64,000 bases of DNA from Fodinibacter sp963834965 (GCA_963834965.1 CAWIEI010000006.1:62001-126000), one strand, 5' to 3'. Shown: positions 52,338 to 61,189, counted from the first letter of the stretch. A program made the numbers and translations. The notes: generated from the sequence alone by a model not told the origin.

Positions 52338-52807
52338 CAAGTGCGGGCGTTCCAGTGCCGGTCGACGAGCCGGGCCAGCCGCATGGCCTCGTCGCGGCCG
52401 AGCTGGCCGTCGGCCCGCTGGATCGCCATCACGGCCACCTCGTCGGAGTCGTCGAGCTCGATCGTGACCCAGGGGGCGCCGTCGGGGAAGCGCACCTCGA
52501 GGATCTCGTCCCACGTGACGGTGCGGGTGAGCATGAGGTTGCGCACCCTGAGGCCGACGGCATCGGGCACCGCCTTGATGCTCGCGTAACGGCCGAGGAA
52601 CGCCGCCAGCGCCAGGCCCAGGCCGACGAGGGCCAGCTGGTCGCCGAGCCGCCACTGCCCCGTGGCACCCATGCCGATGGCGACCACCGTGCAGACCACC
52701 ACGGCGACCGACGCCATCACCAGGGGCAGGATGCGGCCGCGGCGGGGCCGGAACGGGGCGTCCGGCCCTGCGGGAGCCGGGGACGGGCGGGGGGCGGGGT
52801 CGCTCAC
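52337..52807 (-). CDS. PH-domain membrane protein
   Basis: This 156-residue protein has a Pro-rich cytoplasmic start and two hydrophobic helices (about 28-70). A bacterial PH-like domain follows (LTRTVTWDEILEVRFPDGAPWVTIELDDSDEVAVMAIQRADG). Its start overlaps the hisG stop by 4 bp, so it is co-transcribed with hisE-hisG. Similar small PH-domain proteins often follow hisG in actinobacteria, but no link to histidine synthesis is known. Its 3' end contains the candidate -35 for arsR. Confidence 0.8.
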   Translation of the reverse strand: MSDPAPRPSPAPAGPDAPFRPRRGRILPLVMASVAVVVCTVVAIGMGATGQWRLGDQLALVGLGLALAAFLGRYASIKAVPDAVGLRVRNLMLTRTVTWDEILEVRFPDGAPWVTIELDDSDEVAVMAIQRADGQLGRDEAMRLARLVDRHWNART

Positions 52808-53649
52808 AGCCGGCAGGCGGTGATGTCGGTGACCAGGATGGCGCGCGCGCCGAGGTCGTAGAGCTCGTCCATGACCGCGTTGGTACCCGAGCGGGGCACC
52901 ATCGCGCGCACCGCGAACCAGTCACGGTTCTGCAGGTGCGACACGGTGGGCGACTCCAGGCCCGGGGTGATGGCACAGGCCCGGTCGACCAGGGTGGCCG
53001 GCACGTCGTAGTCGAGCATCACGTAGTGCCGGGCGGTGATGACGCCGAGCAGCCGGCGGCGCAGCACCTCGACGGAGGCCTGCTCCTCGCTGCCCTCGCG
53101 GCGGACCAGCACCGCCTCGCTGCGCAGGATCGGCTCACCGAAGACCTCGAGGCCCTGGCTGCGCAGGGTCTGTCCGGTCTCGACGACATCGGCGATGACG
53201 TCGGCGACTCCGAGCGTGATTGCGGTCTCGACCGCGCCGTCGAGGCGCACGACCGACGCGTCGATGCCGTGGTCGGCGAGGTGCTTCTCGACCAGGCCCT
53301 GGTAGCTGGTGGCCACCCGGTGACCCGAGACGTCGGCGAGCGCGGTGGCGGTGCCGGGGCGGGCGGCATACCGGAAGGTGGAGGCACCGAAGCCGAGCGC
53401 CATCAGCTCGACCGCGGCCGAGCCGGAGTCGAGCAGCAGGTCGCGCCCGGTGATCCCGCAGTCGACGGTGCCGGAGCCGACGTAGACGGCGATGTCGCGA
53501 GGGCGCAGGTAGAACAGCTCGACGCCGTTGTCGGCATCGGTGACCACGAGCTCCTTGGGGTCGCGCCGGGTGCGGTAGCCGGCCTCCTTGAGCATGGCGG
53601 CCGCGGGCTCGGACAGGGATCCCTTGTTGGGGACGGCGATGCGCAGCAT
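52804..53649 (-). CDS. hisG: ATP phosphoribosyltransferase (long form)
   Basis: This 281-residue enzyme makes the first step of histidine synthesis from ATP and PRPP. It begins LRIAVPNKGSLSEPAAAMLKEAGY, contains VYVGSGTVDCGITGRDLL, and has the C-terminal regulatory ACT-like domain (about 205-281, ARHYVMLDYDVPATLVDRA). That domain marks the long form, which is inhibited by histidine and needs no HisZ. It lies 19 bp downstream of hisE. Confidence 0.96.
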   Translation of the reverse strand: MLRIAVPNKGSLSEPAAAMLKEAGYRTRRDPKELVVTDADNGVELFYLRPRDIAVYVGSGTVDCGITGRDLLLDSGSAAVELMALGFGASTFRYAARPGTATALADVSGHRVATSYQGLVEKHLADHGIDASVVRLDGAVETAITLGVADVIADVVETGQTLRSQGLEVFGEPILRSEAVLVRREGSEEQASVEVLRRRLLGVITARHYVMLDYDVPATLVDRACAITPGLESPTVSHLQNRDWFAVRAMVPRSGTNAVMDELYDLGARAILVTDITACRL

Positions 53650-53668
53650 GGGTGGTGGTGCTCTCGGG

Positions 53669-53932
53669 TCAGAGGTGGGTGTAGACGTCGTCGGGCGCGA
53701 TGTCGCAGGCGAGCATCAGCACCTGCAGGTGGTACAGCAGCTGGCTGATCTCCTCCGCGGTGCGCTCGCTGCCCTCGTATTCGGCGGCCATCCACACCTC
53801 GGCGGCCTCCTCGACGATCTTCTTGCCGATGGCGTGCACGCCGGCATCGAGCGCCGTGACGGTACCCGACCCCGCGGGGCGGGTGCGGGCCTTGTCGGCC
53901 AGCTCGGCATACAGGTCGTCGAACGTCTTCAC
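53669..53932 (-). CDS. hisE: Phosphoribosyl-ATP pyrophosphatase
   Basis: This 87-residue enzyme removes pyrophosphate from phosphoribosyl-ATP. It has KTFDDLYAELADKARTRPAGSGTV, then GKKIVEEAAEVWMAAEYEG, the MazG-like metal-binding helix with the conserved Glu residues, and LLYHLQVLMLA. The GTG at 53932 is the start; an in-frame upstream region overlaps the terminator hairpin. TACCCT on the minus strand (53941-53946) lies 8 nt upstream, so it may be leaderless. Confidence 0.95.
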   Translation of the reverse strand: MKTFDDLYAELADKARTRPAGSGTVTALDAGVHAIGKKIVEEAAEVWMAAEYEGSERTAEEISQLLYHLQVLMLACDIAPDDVYTHL

Positions 53933-53945
53933 GAGGGTCAAGGGT

Positions 53946-53977
53946 ACGGGGGCGAGGAGGTGTCCCCTCGCCCCCGT
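53946..53977 (-). terminator. Terminator hairpin between ribM and hisE
   Basis: A perfect 12-bp stem, ACGGGGGCGAGG (53946-53957) with its complement at 53966-53977, encloses an 8-nt loop. It follows the ribM stop by 20 bp and abuts the TACCCT element of hisE. It should separate the riboswitch-controlled unit from the histidine operon. Confidence 0.7.
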
Positions 53978-53997
53978 CCATCGGCGGTCGTCGCTCG

Positions 53998-54762
53998 TCA
54001 GGAGACGGGCGCCGGCTGCTCCACCTCCGGGGCCGAACGGGCCGCCTCGGCGCGGGTCACCTTCACCCACTGGGTGAAGCCGTAGATGACGAACATGCCG
54101 TAGAAGGTGTACATCACGGCGGTCGGGACGTACCCGGTGGCGAAGCCGAGCGGGACGCCGACGAGGTCGACGGCGATCCAGGCCAGCCAGAACTCGTTCC
54201 AGCCCCGTGCCATCGCGTAGGTCGCGCCGATCGAGCCGACGAAGATCCACGCGTCGCACCAGTAGAACCACCACTGCGGAGTGAAGAAGGGGTTGGGCGA
54301 GAGCTCCCAGAGGGCCACGAAGGCCTGGTGCACGATGACCGTGCCGACCAGCCAGCCCACGACCATGATCATCCGCTCGCGCGACGTCATCCAGCGCGGC
54401 ACGATCGCCGGGGCGTCGTTCTCGGCGCCGATGGCCCGGCGGTGCTGCGCCCAGCGCACCCAGCCGTAGATGCTGACGATGATGAAGAAGACCTGGCGGC
54501 CGCTCTGGCCGTACAGGGGGATGCGCTGGTCGGCCCCGAAGGCGGCGCCGACGTAGACGAAGAACAGCATGATGTTGGCGACGATGCCGACCGGCCACGC
54601 CCACACGAGGCGCTTCATGCCGAGGTAGGCGGAGGCGATGCCGATCGAGACGCCGATCAGCTCGAGCCAGTGCAGCTGGTAGCTGCCGATGGGGATGGCC
54701 GCGTCGATCAGCTGCTGGAAGAAGTTCTGCGGCGCATCAGTGGCCGCGACGAGGGTGTTCAT
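53998..54762 (-). CDS. ribM: Riboflavin transporter, PnuC family (RibM/PnuX)
   Basis: This 254-residue membrane protein has seven to eight helices. LELIGVSIGIASAYLGMKRLVWAWPVGIVANIMLFFVYVGAAFGAD is the conserved PnuC opening. YWCDAWIFVGSIGATYAMARGWNEFWLAWIAVDLVGVPLGFATGY is the later core. PnuC proteins usually import nicotinamide riboside, but this gene has an FMN riboswitch in its leader, as do the actinobacterial riboflavin importers called RibM or PnuX. Regulation therefore points to riboflavin uptake; the substrate is inferred. The leader is about 110 nt past the aptamer and contains a ribosome-site-masking hairpin. The ATG at 54762 has AAAGGA upstream. Confidence 0.85.
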   Translation of the reverse strand: MNTLVAATDAPQNFFQQLIDAAIPIGSYQLHWLELIGVSIGIASAYLGMKRLVWAWPVGIVANIMLFFVYVGAAFGADQRIPLYGQSGRQVFFIIVSIYGWVRWAQHRRAIGAENDAPAIVPRWMTSRERMIMVVGWLVGTVIVHQAFVALWELSPNPFFTPQWWFYWCDAWIFVGSIGATYAMARGWNEFWLAWIAVDLVGVPLGFATGYVPTAVMYTFYGMFVIYGFTQWVKVTRAEAARSAPEVEQPAPVS

Positions 54763-54769
54763 GAGAGGT

Positions 54770-54807
54770 GTTCGTCCTTTGGGTTCGTTGTGCTTCTCGG
54801 GACGAAC
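54770..54807 (-). promoter_or_regulatory. Ribosome-site sequestering hairpin of the FMN riboswitch
   Basis: On the minus strand GTTCGTCC (54800-54807) is perfectly complementary to GGACGAAC (54770-54777), which includes the AGGA ribosome binding site of ribM. The 22-nt loop contains AGAAGCAC, echoing the 3' arm of the aptamer's closing stem (GAAGCAC). Translation control by FMN is therefore likely. Confidence 0.6.
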
Positions 54808-54832
54808 TCCGGGGAACGTGCACCACGGGCGG

Positions 54833-54856
54833 ACCGGAGGTCGACAGACCTCCGGT
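54833..54856 (-). promoter_or_regulatory. Hairpin in the riboswitch expression platform
   Basis: Perfect 9-bp arms, ACCGGAGGT (54833-54841) and ACCTCCGGT (54848-54856), enclose a 6-nt loop. It lies between the aptamer and the sequestering hairpin. It could act as a pause site, terminator or spacer; no U-tract follows. Confidence 0.5.
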
Positions 54857-54870
54857 ACAAACCGTCGTAC

Positions 54871-54993
54871 GTGCTTCCTACCATCCGGACTTTCACCGTC
54901 GGTCCAGGATTTCCACCTGGTCAACCGGCCGCTGGCTGCGGTCGGGTCGCGGACTGTCACCGCCGGCTCGGAGTTTCACCGACCCCGGAGCAC
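54871..54993 (-). ncRNA. FMN riboswitch aptamer (RFN element)
   Basis: Reading down from 54993, the closing stem starts GTGCT and pairs with AGCAC at the far end (54871). Between lie the hallmark RFN blocks: GGGGTCGGTGAAACTCCG, CCGGCGGTGACAGTCCGCGA, then GGTTGACCAGGTGGAAATCC, ACCGACGGTGAAAGTCCGGA and TGGTAGGAAGCAC. All the conserved stretches of the six-helix FMN aptamer are present in order. It controls the ribM gene downstream, and FMN binding should reduce expression. Confidence 0.95.
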
Positions 54994-55125
54994 GTGGGAT
55001 GAAGTATGCCGCACCTGCGCCGAGGTGACCGAGGGCATCTTGCTGTGGGTTCCCTCTCAGCCGCGGTCGGCCTCGACACGGAACCCTTGACAGGGACGGC
55101 CACCCGTCGCCCGGCAGGGCGCATC

Positions 55126-56577
55126 ATGGTCCCTCGGTCGATGACGAGGAGCGCGGTGGTGGTGAGCGGGTCGGGGTCGGAGGTGACGGTCAACGGCGAG
55201 GTCGTCGGCCTCGCCGGCACCGAGCCGTGGACGAACGCGCTGGACTGGCTGCGCGCCCGAGGGCTCACCGGAGCCAAGGAGGGCTGTGCCGAGGGCGAGT
55301 GCGGGGCCTGCGCGGTGATGGTGGCCCGGCCCGACGACGCGGGCGGCACCCGGTGGGCGGCGGTCAACTCCTGCCTGCTGCCGGCCGGTTCGCTGGCCGG
55401 CCAGGAGGTCGTCACCGCGGAGGGGCTCGGCACACCCGAGGCGCTGCACCCGGTGCAGCACGAGCTGGCGGTGCGCGGCGGCTCGCAGTGCGGCTACTGC
55501 ACCCCCGGGTTCGTCTGCTCGATGGCCGCCGAGTACTACCGCGCCGACCCCGACGGCTTCGACCTGGAGGCGATCTCGGGGAACCTGTGCCGCTGCACGG
55601 GGTACCGCCCGATCCGGGATGCCGCGCACGCCCTCGGGCGCCCCGCGCCCGACGACCCGGTGGCCACCCGGATGCAGGGCGCGGCGCCCCCTGCAGCCAC
55701 CAGCCGGGTCGAGGGGGTGACGGGCGCGTACGTGCGGCCCGCCGACCTGGCCGAGGCGATTCTGCTGCTGGAGCAGCACCCGGATGCCGTGCTCGTCGCG
55801 GGGTCGACCGACTGGGGGGTCGACGTGAACCTGCGCGGCGCCCGCACCCCGCTCGTCATCGGCATCGACCGCCTCGCGGAGCTGCAGGGCCTGACCCACG
55901 GGCCGCGCCACCTCGAGGTCGGCGCCGGCCTCCCGCTCACGGAATTGGAGCGCCGTCTCGCCGGCAGCGTGCCCCTGCTCGACGACCTCTTCCCGCAGTT
56001 CGCCTCCCCCCTCATCCGCAACGGCGCGACGGTGGGCGGCAACCTCGCCACCGGCTCGCCCATCGGCGACCTCGCACCCGCCCTGCTGGCGCTCGACGCC
56101 TCGGTCGTGCTGGTCGGGCCGGACGGCGAGCGGGTGGTGCCCCTGGACCGGTACTTCACCGGCTATCGCCGCAGCGCGCGGCGCACTGACGAGCTCATCC
56201 GCGCGGTACGAGTTCCGCTGCCGCTCAGCGAGACTGTCGCCTTCTACAAGGTCAGCAAGCGGCGGTTCGACGACATCTCGAGCGTGGCGGTCGGCGTCGC
56301 ACTGGACGTCGAGGACGGCATCGTGCGCCGCGCCCGGATCGGCGTCGGCGGCATCGCGGCCACTCCGGTGCGCGCGACCGCGACCGAGGCGGTGCTCGAG
56401 GGACGCCCGTGGACCGCGGACACCGCCCGGGATGCCGGCGCGGTGCTGCGCGAGGAGGGCACCCCGATCGACGACCACCGGGCCAGCGCCGCCTACCGAC
56501 GGGCCACCCTGGCCACCATGCTGGTGAGGCTGCACGCCGACGGCGCGGCACCGGCATCCGAGGGGGTGGGCGCATGA
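55126..56577 (+). CDS. xdhA: Xanthine dehydrogenase, Fe-S/FAD subunit
   Basis: This 483-residue subunit passes electrons from the molybdenum subunit to NAD+. The plant-type 2Fe-2S cluster is in KEGCAEGECGACAVMV with the later Cys of NSCLLPAG. The second cluster is in GGSQCGYCTPGFVCSM and GNLCRCTGYRPI. The FAD domain begins near residue 190 (LVAGSTDWGVDVNL) and includes ASPLIRNGATVGGNLATGSPIGDLAPALLALDA. The ATG at 55126 is one choice; the ATG at 55141 is equally possible. No clear promoter or ribosome site is seen. xdhB overlaps by 4 bp. Confidence 0.94.
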   Translation: MVPRSMTRSAVVVSGSGSEVTVNGEVVGLAGTEPWTNALDWLRARGLTGAKEGCAEGECGACAVMVARPDDAGGTRWAAVNSCLLPAGSLAGQEVVTAEGLGTPEALHPVQHELAVRGGSQCGYCTPGFVCSMAAEYYRADPDGFDLEAISGNLCRCTGYRPIRDAAHALGRPAPDDPVATRMQGAAPPAATSRVEGVTGAYVRPADLAEAILLLEQHPDAVLVAGSTDWGVDVNLRGARTPLVIGIDRLAELQGLTHGPRHLEVGAGLPLTELERRLAGSVPLLDDLFPQFASPLIRNGATVGGNLATGSPIGDLAPALLALDASVVLVGPDGERVVPLDRYFTGYRRSARRTDELIRAVRVPLPLSETVAFYKVSKRRFDDISSVAVGVALDVEDGIVRRARIGVGGIAATPVRATATEAVLEGRPWTADTARDAGAVLREEGTPIDDHRASAAYRRATLATMLVRLHADGAAPASEGVGA

Positions 56578-59036
56578 GCACCGCTGCACCGGCGACCGAC
56601 GGGCGGGTCGTCGGCCGGCCGCTCCCCCACGAGTCGGCCGCCCTGCACGTCACCGGAGCGGCGCTCTACACCGACGACCTCGTGGGGCGCACGCCTGGTC
56701 TGCTGCACGCCCATCCCGTGCAGGCGCCGCACGCGCACGCCCGCGTGACGCACCTCGACACCGCGCCGGCGCTCGCCGTTCCCGGGGTGGTGCGGGTGCT
56801 GACCGGGCAGGACGTGCCGGGGGTGGGCGATGCCGGCGTGAAGGGCGACGAGCCGCTGTTCCCGACCGAGGTGATGTTCCACGGGCAGTCGGTGTGCTGG
56901 GTGCTCGGCGAGACGCTCGAGGCGGCGCGGCTGGGCGCCCTGGCCATCGAGGTGGGCTACGAGCCGCTGCCCGCCGTCGTCACGGTGCGCGAGGCGATCG
57001 AGGCGGGCAGCTTCCAGGGCGGGATGCCGCGACTGCAGCGCGGCGACGTCGAGACCGCCTTCGCGAGCGCTGCCCACGTCTTCAGCGGCGTGACCGAGTG
57101 CGCCGGGCAGGAGCACTTCTACCTCGAGACGCACTGCTCGATCGCGCAGGTCGACGAGAGCGGGCAGGTGTTCGTGCAGTGCAGCACGCAGCACCCCAGC
57201 GAGACCCAGGAGGTCGTCGCGAACGTGCTCGGCCGGCCCAGCCACGCGGTCACCGTGCAGTGCCTGCGGATGGGGGGCGGTTTCGGGGGCAAGGAGATGC
57301 AGCCGCACGGCCTCGCCGCCGTCGCCGCGCTCGGGGCGGTGCTCACCGGCCGGCCGGTGCGGCTGCGGCTGAGTCGCGCCCAGGACATGGCGATGACCGG
57401 CAAGCGGCACGGCTTCCACACCCAGTGGCGGGCGGCCTTCGACGACGACGGCGGGCTGCTGGCGCTGGACGCCACGCTGACCTCGGACGGCGGCTGGAGC
57501 CTCGACCTGTCCGAGCCGGTGATGACCCGCGCGCTGTGCCACGTCGACAACGCCTACTGGGTCCCCCACGTGCGGGTGAACGGCCGGATCGCGCTCACGC
57601 ACAAGACCTCGCAGACCGCGTTCCGCGGCTTCGGAGGCCCGCAGGGGATGCTCGTCATCGAGGACGTGCTGGGCCGGTGCGCGCCCCGGCTCGGCATCGA
57701 CCCCGCAGCGCTGCGCCGGCGCAACCTCTACCGGCCCGGCCAGCTGACCCCCTACGGGCAGGTCGTGCGCCACCCGGAGCGGGCGGTGGCGTGCTGGGAG
57801 CAGGTCGTCACGACCGGGGACGTCGCCAGGCGGCTGGAGGAGGTCGCAGCGTTCAACGAGACCTCGGAGCACACCAAGAGGGCGATCGCGGTGACCCCGG
57901 TGAAGTTCGGGATCGCCTTCAACTTCACCGCGTTCAACCAGGCCGGGGCGCTGGTGCACGTCTACAAGGACGGGTCGGTGCTGGTCAACCACGGCGGCAC
58001 CGAGATGGGGCAGGGGCTGCACACCAAGATGCTCCAGGTAGCGGCCACGGCCCTCGGGGTTCCCTTCGACTCGGTGCGGCTGGCACCCACCCGCACCGAC
58101 AAGGTGCCCAACACCTCGGCCACCGCCGCCAGCTCGGGGGCCGACCTCAACGGCGGCGCGGTGCTCGACGCCTGCACCCAGATCCTCGACCGGCTGCGCC
58201 CGGTGGCGGCCGAGCTGCTCGGGTGCACGGCGGCCGAGGTGACCGTCGCTGACGGCAGGGCGCGTGCCGACGGCGCCGTCGAGGGGCGGTCCATCGGCTG
58301 GGCCGAGCTGGTGGGCTCCGCCTACGTGCAGCGGGTTCAGCTGTGGGCGGCGGGGTTCCACCGCACGCAGGGCCTGCACTGGGACTCCACGACGATGCAG
58401 GGCTCCCCGTTCAAGTACTTCTCCTACGGGGCCGCGGCGACGGAGGTCGAGGTCGACGGGTTCACGGGGGCCTACCGGCTGCGGCGGGTCGACATCGTCC
58501 ATGACGTCGGCGACTCGCTGTCCCCCCTCGTCGACATCGGCCAGGTCGAGGGGGCGTTCGTGCAGGGCGCCGGGTGGCTGACCCTGGAGGACCTGCGGTG
58601 GGACGCGTCGGACTCCCCCACCCGCGGCCGGCTGGCGACGAACGGGGCGAGCACCTACAAGCTGCCGAGCCTGTCGGAGATGCCGGAGGTCTTCCACGTC
58701 GCCCTGCTCGAGCGGGCCACCGAGGACGGCGTGGTCTACGGCTCCAAGGCCGTGGGTGAGCCCCCGCTCATGCTGGCGTTCTCGGTGCGCGAGGCGTTGC
58801 GGCAGGCCGCCGCGGCGTTCGGGCCGGAGGGGACCGCGGTCGACCTGGCGTCACCGGCCACGCCCGAGGCGGTCTTCTGGGCGGTCGAGCAGGCGCGCGG
58901 CGGGCCGGTGCCGCCGGGGCTTCAGCCGGTGCTCGAGGGGGCGCCCGGGATGGTGCCCGACCAGCCCGACGTCGAGGAGCACCCGCTCGAGCCAGCCTCC
59001 GAGCAGCTCCTGCACAGCACCGGATCGGGGCACTGA
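56574..59036 (+). CDS. xdhB: Xanthine dehydrogenase, molybdopterin-binding subunit
   Basis: This 820-residue subunit binds the Mo-molybdopterin cofactor and oxidises hypoxanthine or xanthine. The N-terminal a/b hammerhead domain starts HVTGAALYTDDLVGRTPGLLHAH. The cofactor region has LRMGGGFGGKEMQPH, TAFRGFGGPQGMLVIEDV, GGTEMGQGLHTKMLQVAA and the late Glu in KAVGEPPLMLAFSVREAL, which is the active-site base. ATG overlaps the xdhA stop as ATGA. The length is normal. Together with xdhA and xdhC this forms a complete XDH operon; no other purine catabolism gene is in the window. Confidence 0.95.
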   Translation: MSTAAPATDGRVVGRPLPHESAALHVTGAALYTDDLVGRTPGLLHAHPVQAPHAHARVTHLDTAPALAVPGVVRVLTGQDVPGVGDAGVKGDEPLFPTEVMFHGQSVCWVLGETLEAARLGALAIEVGYEPLPAVVTVREAIEAGSFQGGMPRLQRGDVETAFASAAHVFSGVTECAGQEHFYLETHCSIAQVDESGQVFVQCSTQHPSETQEVVANVLGRPSHAVTVQCLRMGGGFGGKEMQPHGLAAVAALGAVLTGRPVRLRLSRAQDMAMTGKRHGFHTQWRAAFDDDGGLLALDATLTSDGGWSLDLSEPVMTRALCHVDNAYWVPHVRVNGRIALTHKTSQTAFRGFGGPQGMLVIEDVLGRCAPRLGIDPAALRRRNLYRPGQLTPYGQVVRHPERAVACWEQVVTTGDVARRLEEVAAFNETSEHTKRAIAVTPVKFGIAFNFTAFNQAGALVHVYKDGSVLVNHGGTEMGQGLHTKMLQVAATALGVPFDSVRLAPTRTDKVPNTSATAASSGADLNGGAVLDACTQILDRLRPVAAELLGCTAAEVTVADGRARADGAVEGRSIGWAELVGSAYVQRVQLWAAGFHRTQGLHWDSTTMQGSPFKYFSYGAAATEVEVDGFTGAYRLRRVDIVHDVGDSLSPLVDIGQVEGAFVQGAGWLTLEDLRWDASDSPTRGRLATNGASTYKLPSLSEMPEVFHVALLERATEDGVVYGSKAVGEPPLMLAFSVREALRQAAAAFGPEGTAVDLASPATPEAVFWAVEQARGGPVPPGLQPVLEGAPGMVPDQPDVEEHPLEPASEQLLHSTGSGH

Positions 59037-59037
59037 C

Positions 59038-59859
59038 GTGCACTGGCTCAGTGCTGTCGAGCGGCTGCGCACCACGCGCGAGGCCGGCGTGCTCGTGACG
59101 CTGGTGTCCGTGCGCGGGCACGCCCCGCGCGAGGCCGGCGCGAAGATGGTCGTCGCCGCTCGGGCCACCTGGGGCAGCATCGGCGGCGGCAACCTGGAGC
59201 AGACGGCCGTCACGCGGGCGCGGCTGATGCTCGAGACCGGGGTGGCCGAACCCGAGCAGCTCGCCGTCGCGCTGAGCGACAAGGCTCGCACCGAGCACGG
59301 CCGCCAGTGCTGCGGGGGCGAGGTCGGCATCCTCCTCGAACCGCTGGGCGTCCGCCCGTGCGTCGCGGTGTTCGGCATGGGGCACGTCGGGGGCGAGCTC
59401 GCGCGCATCCTCAGCCGGCACGACCTCGACCTGCACCTCGTCGACTCGCGCGAGGAGCAGCTCGACGCCGCGGTGCTGCCCTGGCTCGACGACGCCGTCG
59501 CCCGGGTGCAGGTGCACCATGCCCCGCTGCCCGAGATGGTGCTCGACGCCCTGCCGGCGGGAGTGCACGTGCTGGTGCTGACCCATGACCACGCCGAGGA
59601 CTACGCGCTGTGCGACGCCGCCCTGCGGTGCCCCCACCTGGGGTCGGTCGGCCTGATCGGGTCGTCGGCGAAGTGGGGCCGGTTCGAGCGCCGGCTCACA
59701 GCGGAGGGTCACGCCCCCGAGGTCGTGGCCCGCATCCAGTCCCCCATCGGGGTGCCCGACCTGCGTGGGAAGGAGCCGGCCACCATTGCCGTGGCCGTCG
59801 CGGCAGACCTGCTGCGCACCCTTTCGCCCTACCCGCACGCGGCCGACGTCATCCCCTGA
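59038..59859 (+). CDS. xdhC: Xanthine dehydrogenase accessory protein XdhC
   Basis: This 273-residue factor binds the molybdenum cofactor, adds the terminal sulfur with its partner desulfurase, and inserts it into XdhB. The XdhC_CoxI domain is at the start (VTLVSVRGHAPREAGAKMVVAARATWGSIGGGNLEQTAV) with the conserved CCGGEVGI. The Rossmann domain follows (VAVFGMGHVGGELARILSR). SVGLIGSSAKWGRFERRL and SPIGVPDLRGKEPATIAVAVAADLL close it. The GTG at 59038 starts one base after the xdhB stop. The 3' end overlaps the opposing GT1 gene by 11 bp. Confidence 0.94.
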   Translation: MHWLSAVERLRTTREAGVLVTLVSVRGHAPREAGAKMVVAARATWGSIGGGNLEQTAVTRARLMLETGVAEPEQLAVALSDKARTEHGRQCCGGEVGILLEPLGVRPCVAVFGMGHVGGELARILSRHDLDLHLVDSREEQLDAAVLPWLDDAVARVQVHHAPLPEMVLDALPAGVHVLVLTHDHAEDYALCDAALRCPHLGSVGLIGSSAKWGRFERRLTAEGHAPEVVARIQSPIGVPDLRGKEPATIAVAVAADLLRTLSPYPHAADVIP

Positions 59860-61189
59860 GCCGGTCGGGGCGCCAGGGCCGCGGTGCCGGCCAGGCGGCC
59901 GACACGGCGTCGTACGCGCGCTGCGCGCCCGGCACCTGCCGCAGCGACGAGCCGAGCTCGGCCACGGCATCCCGGATGCCGTTGCGGGACAACAGGTTCT
60001 CCACCGCCTCTCGGATGCCGGCCGGCGTGGTGTCGTTGGGATCGAGGCAGAGCCCGACCCGGCCTCGTTCGATGGCGGCCGCCCCGGCGAACTGGTCGGT
60101 CGAGAGCGGCAGCACGAGCAGGGGGACCCCGGCGGTCAGTGACTCGGTGACGCTGTTGTTGCCGCCGTGCGAGACCGCGACGGCGCTGTGGGCGAGCAGG
60201 CGCACCTGAGGCAGGAAGGGCCGCGCGAGCCACTCCGGGGGGATCGGCCCGAGCAGCTCGGCCGGTGCGGACCCGGTGGCGAGGGCCACCCGCACGTCGA
60301 GACCGCGCATGGCCTCCACCACCGTCGCCAGCACGTCGGCGCGGGCCGAGAGGAAGCTGCCCAGGCTGACGTAGACCACCGGCCGGTCGTCCTGCGCAAG
60401 CCACGCCTCCACCCCGGCGTCACGCGGCTCCTCGCGAACGGCCGACCCCAGGAAGGTGTGGGCGGGCAGCAGGGCGGTGCGCTCGGGCTCGTGCAGGACG
60501 CCGGGGTAGTTGAGCAGCAGCAGGTCGCCGGTCTCGGCGAACGCGTCGAGGCTGGGCGGGGCGGCGGGGTCGAGGTCGGCGAGCGCGGCGTTCCACTGTG
60601 CGGTGAAGGTGTCGCGCACGTCGACGCACAGCGCTCGCAGGTCGGCGAGCCCGGCCGGGTCGGGGTCGATGCAGCGCGGCCAGGCCGGTGGGTACCCGTA
60701 GACCTCGTCGCCGACCGTCAGGGCCGAGGGGTGGCCGAGCACGACGTCCGCGTGCGGCACCTTCGCGCTGACCAGGCCGAGCCGGGCGCCGAAGGCGAGG
60801 TGGTCGACGAGCACCGCATCCGGGTGCACCCGCTCGACGAGGTCGTGAACCTGCCTGGCCACCGCGGGCGCGTTCCAGAGCAGGTCGTCGCCCCTCGCGC
60901 GGGCTTGGAACGCCAGCGCCGCCACGGCGCCCTCGCGGGTGGCCGCGAAGAATCCGCGCAGCGAGTCGTCCTCCCCCGGCGGCTGTTCCTCGGCGCGGAT
61001 CACGCCCGGGTTGGAGCCCCTGCCGAGCTGCAGGTGCTCCCGCTCGAAGCCGAACTCTCGGACCACCGCGTCGGTGGCGGGTCCGGTCGCGACGACGACG
61101 CGCTCCCCGTGGTCGCGCCACGCGGTGGCCAGGGTGGCCAACGGGTAGAGGTGTGAGGCGTAGTCGGGGCTGATCACGAGCAGGGTCAT
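59849..61189 (-). CDS. GT1-family glycosyltransferase (MGT/UGT type)
   Basis: This 446-residue GT-B enzyme resembles macrolide and flavonoid glycosyltransferases. The N-terminal acceptor half starts LLVISPDYASHLYPLATLATAWRDHGERVVVATG and includes DAVLVDHLAFGARLG. The C-terminal donor half has RPVVYVSLGSFLSARADVLATVVEAM and AVSHGGNNSVTESLTAGVPLLVLPLSTDQFAGAAAIE, the UDP-sugar-binding signature with the conserved HGG and acidic end. The ATG overlaps the stop of the HEAT-GT4 gene by 4 bp, so the two act together. The acceptor is unknown: a small molecule or lipid is typical for the family. Confidence 0.88.
   Translation of the reverse strand: MTLLVISPDYASHLYPLATLATAWRDHGERVVVATGPATDAVVREFGFEREHLQLGRGSNPGVIRAEEQPPGEDDSLRGFFAATREGAVAALAFQARARGDDLLWNAPAVARQVHDLVERVHPDAVLVDHLAFGARLGLVSAKVPHADVVLGHPSALTVGDEVYGYPPAWPRCIDPDPAGLADLRALCVDVRDTFTAQWNAALADLDPAAPPSLDAFAETGDLLLLNYPGVLHEPERTALLPAHTFLGSAVREEPRDAGVEAWLAQDDRPVVYVSLGSFLSARADVLATVVEAMRGLDVRVALATGSAPAELLGPIPPEWLARPFLPQVRLLAHSAVAVSHGGNNSVTESLTAGVPLLVLPLSTDQFAGAAAIERGRVGLCLDPNDTTPAGIREAVENLLSRNGIRDAVAELGSSLRQVPGAQRAYDAVSAAWPAPRPWRPDRLRG

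Noticed and set aside
55087..55092. Perfect TTGACA -35 hexamer upstream of xdhA
   Set aside because: No acceptable -10 lies 15-19 bp downstream, so it was not called as a promoter.
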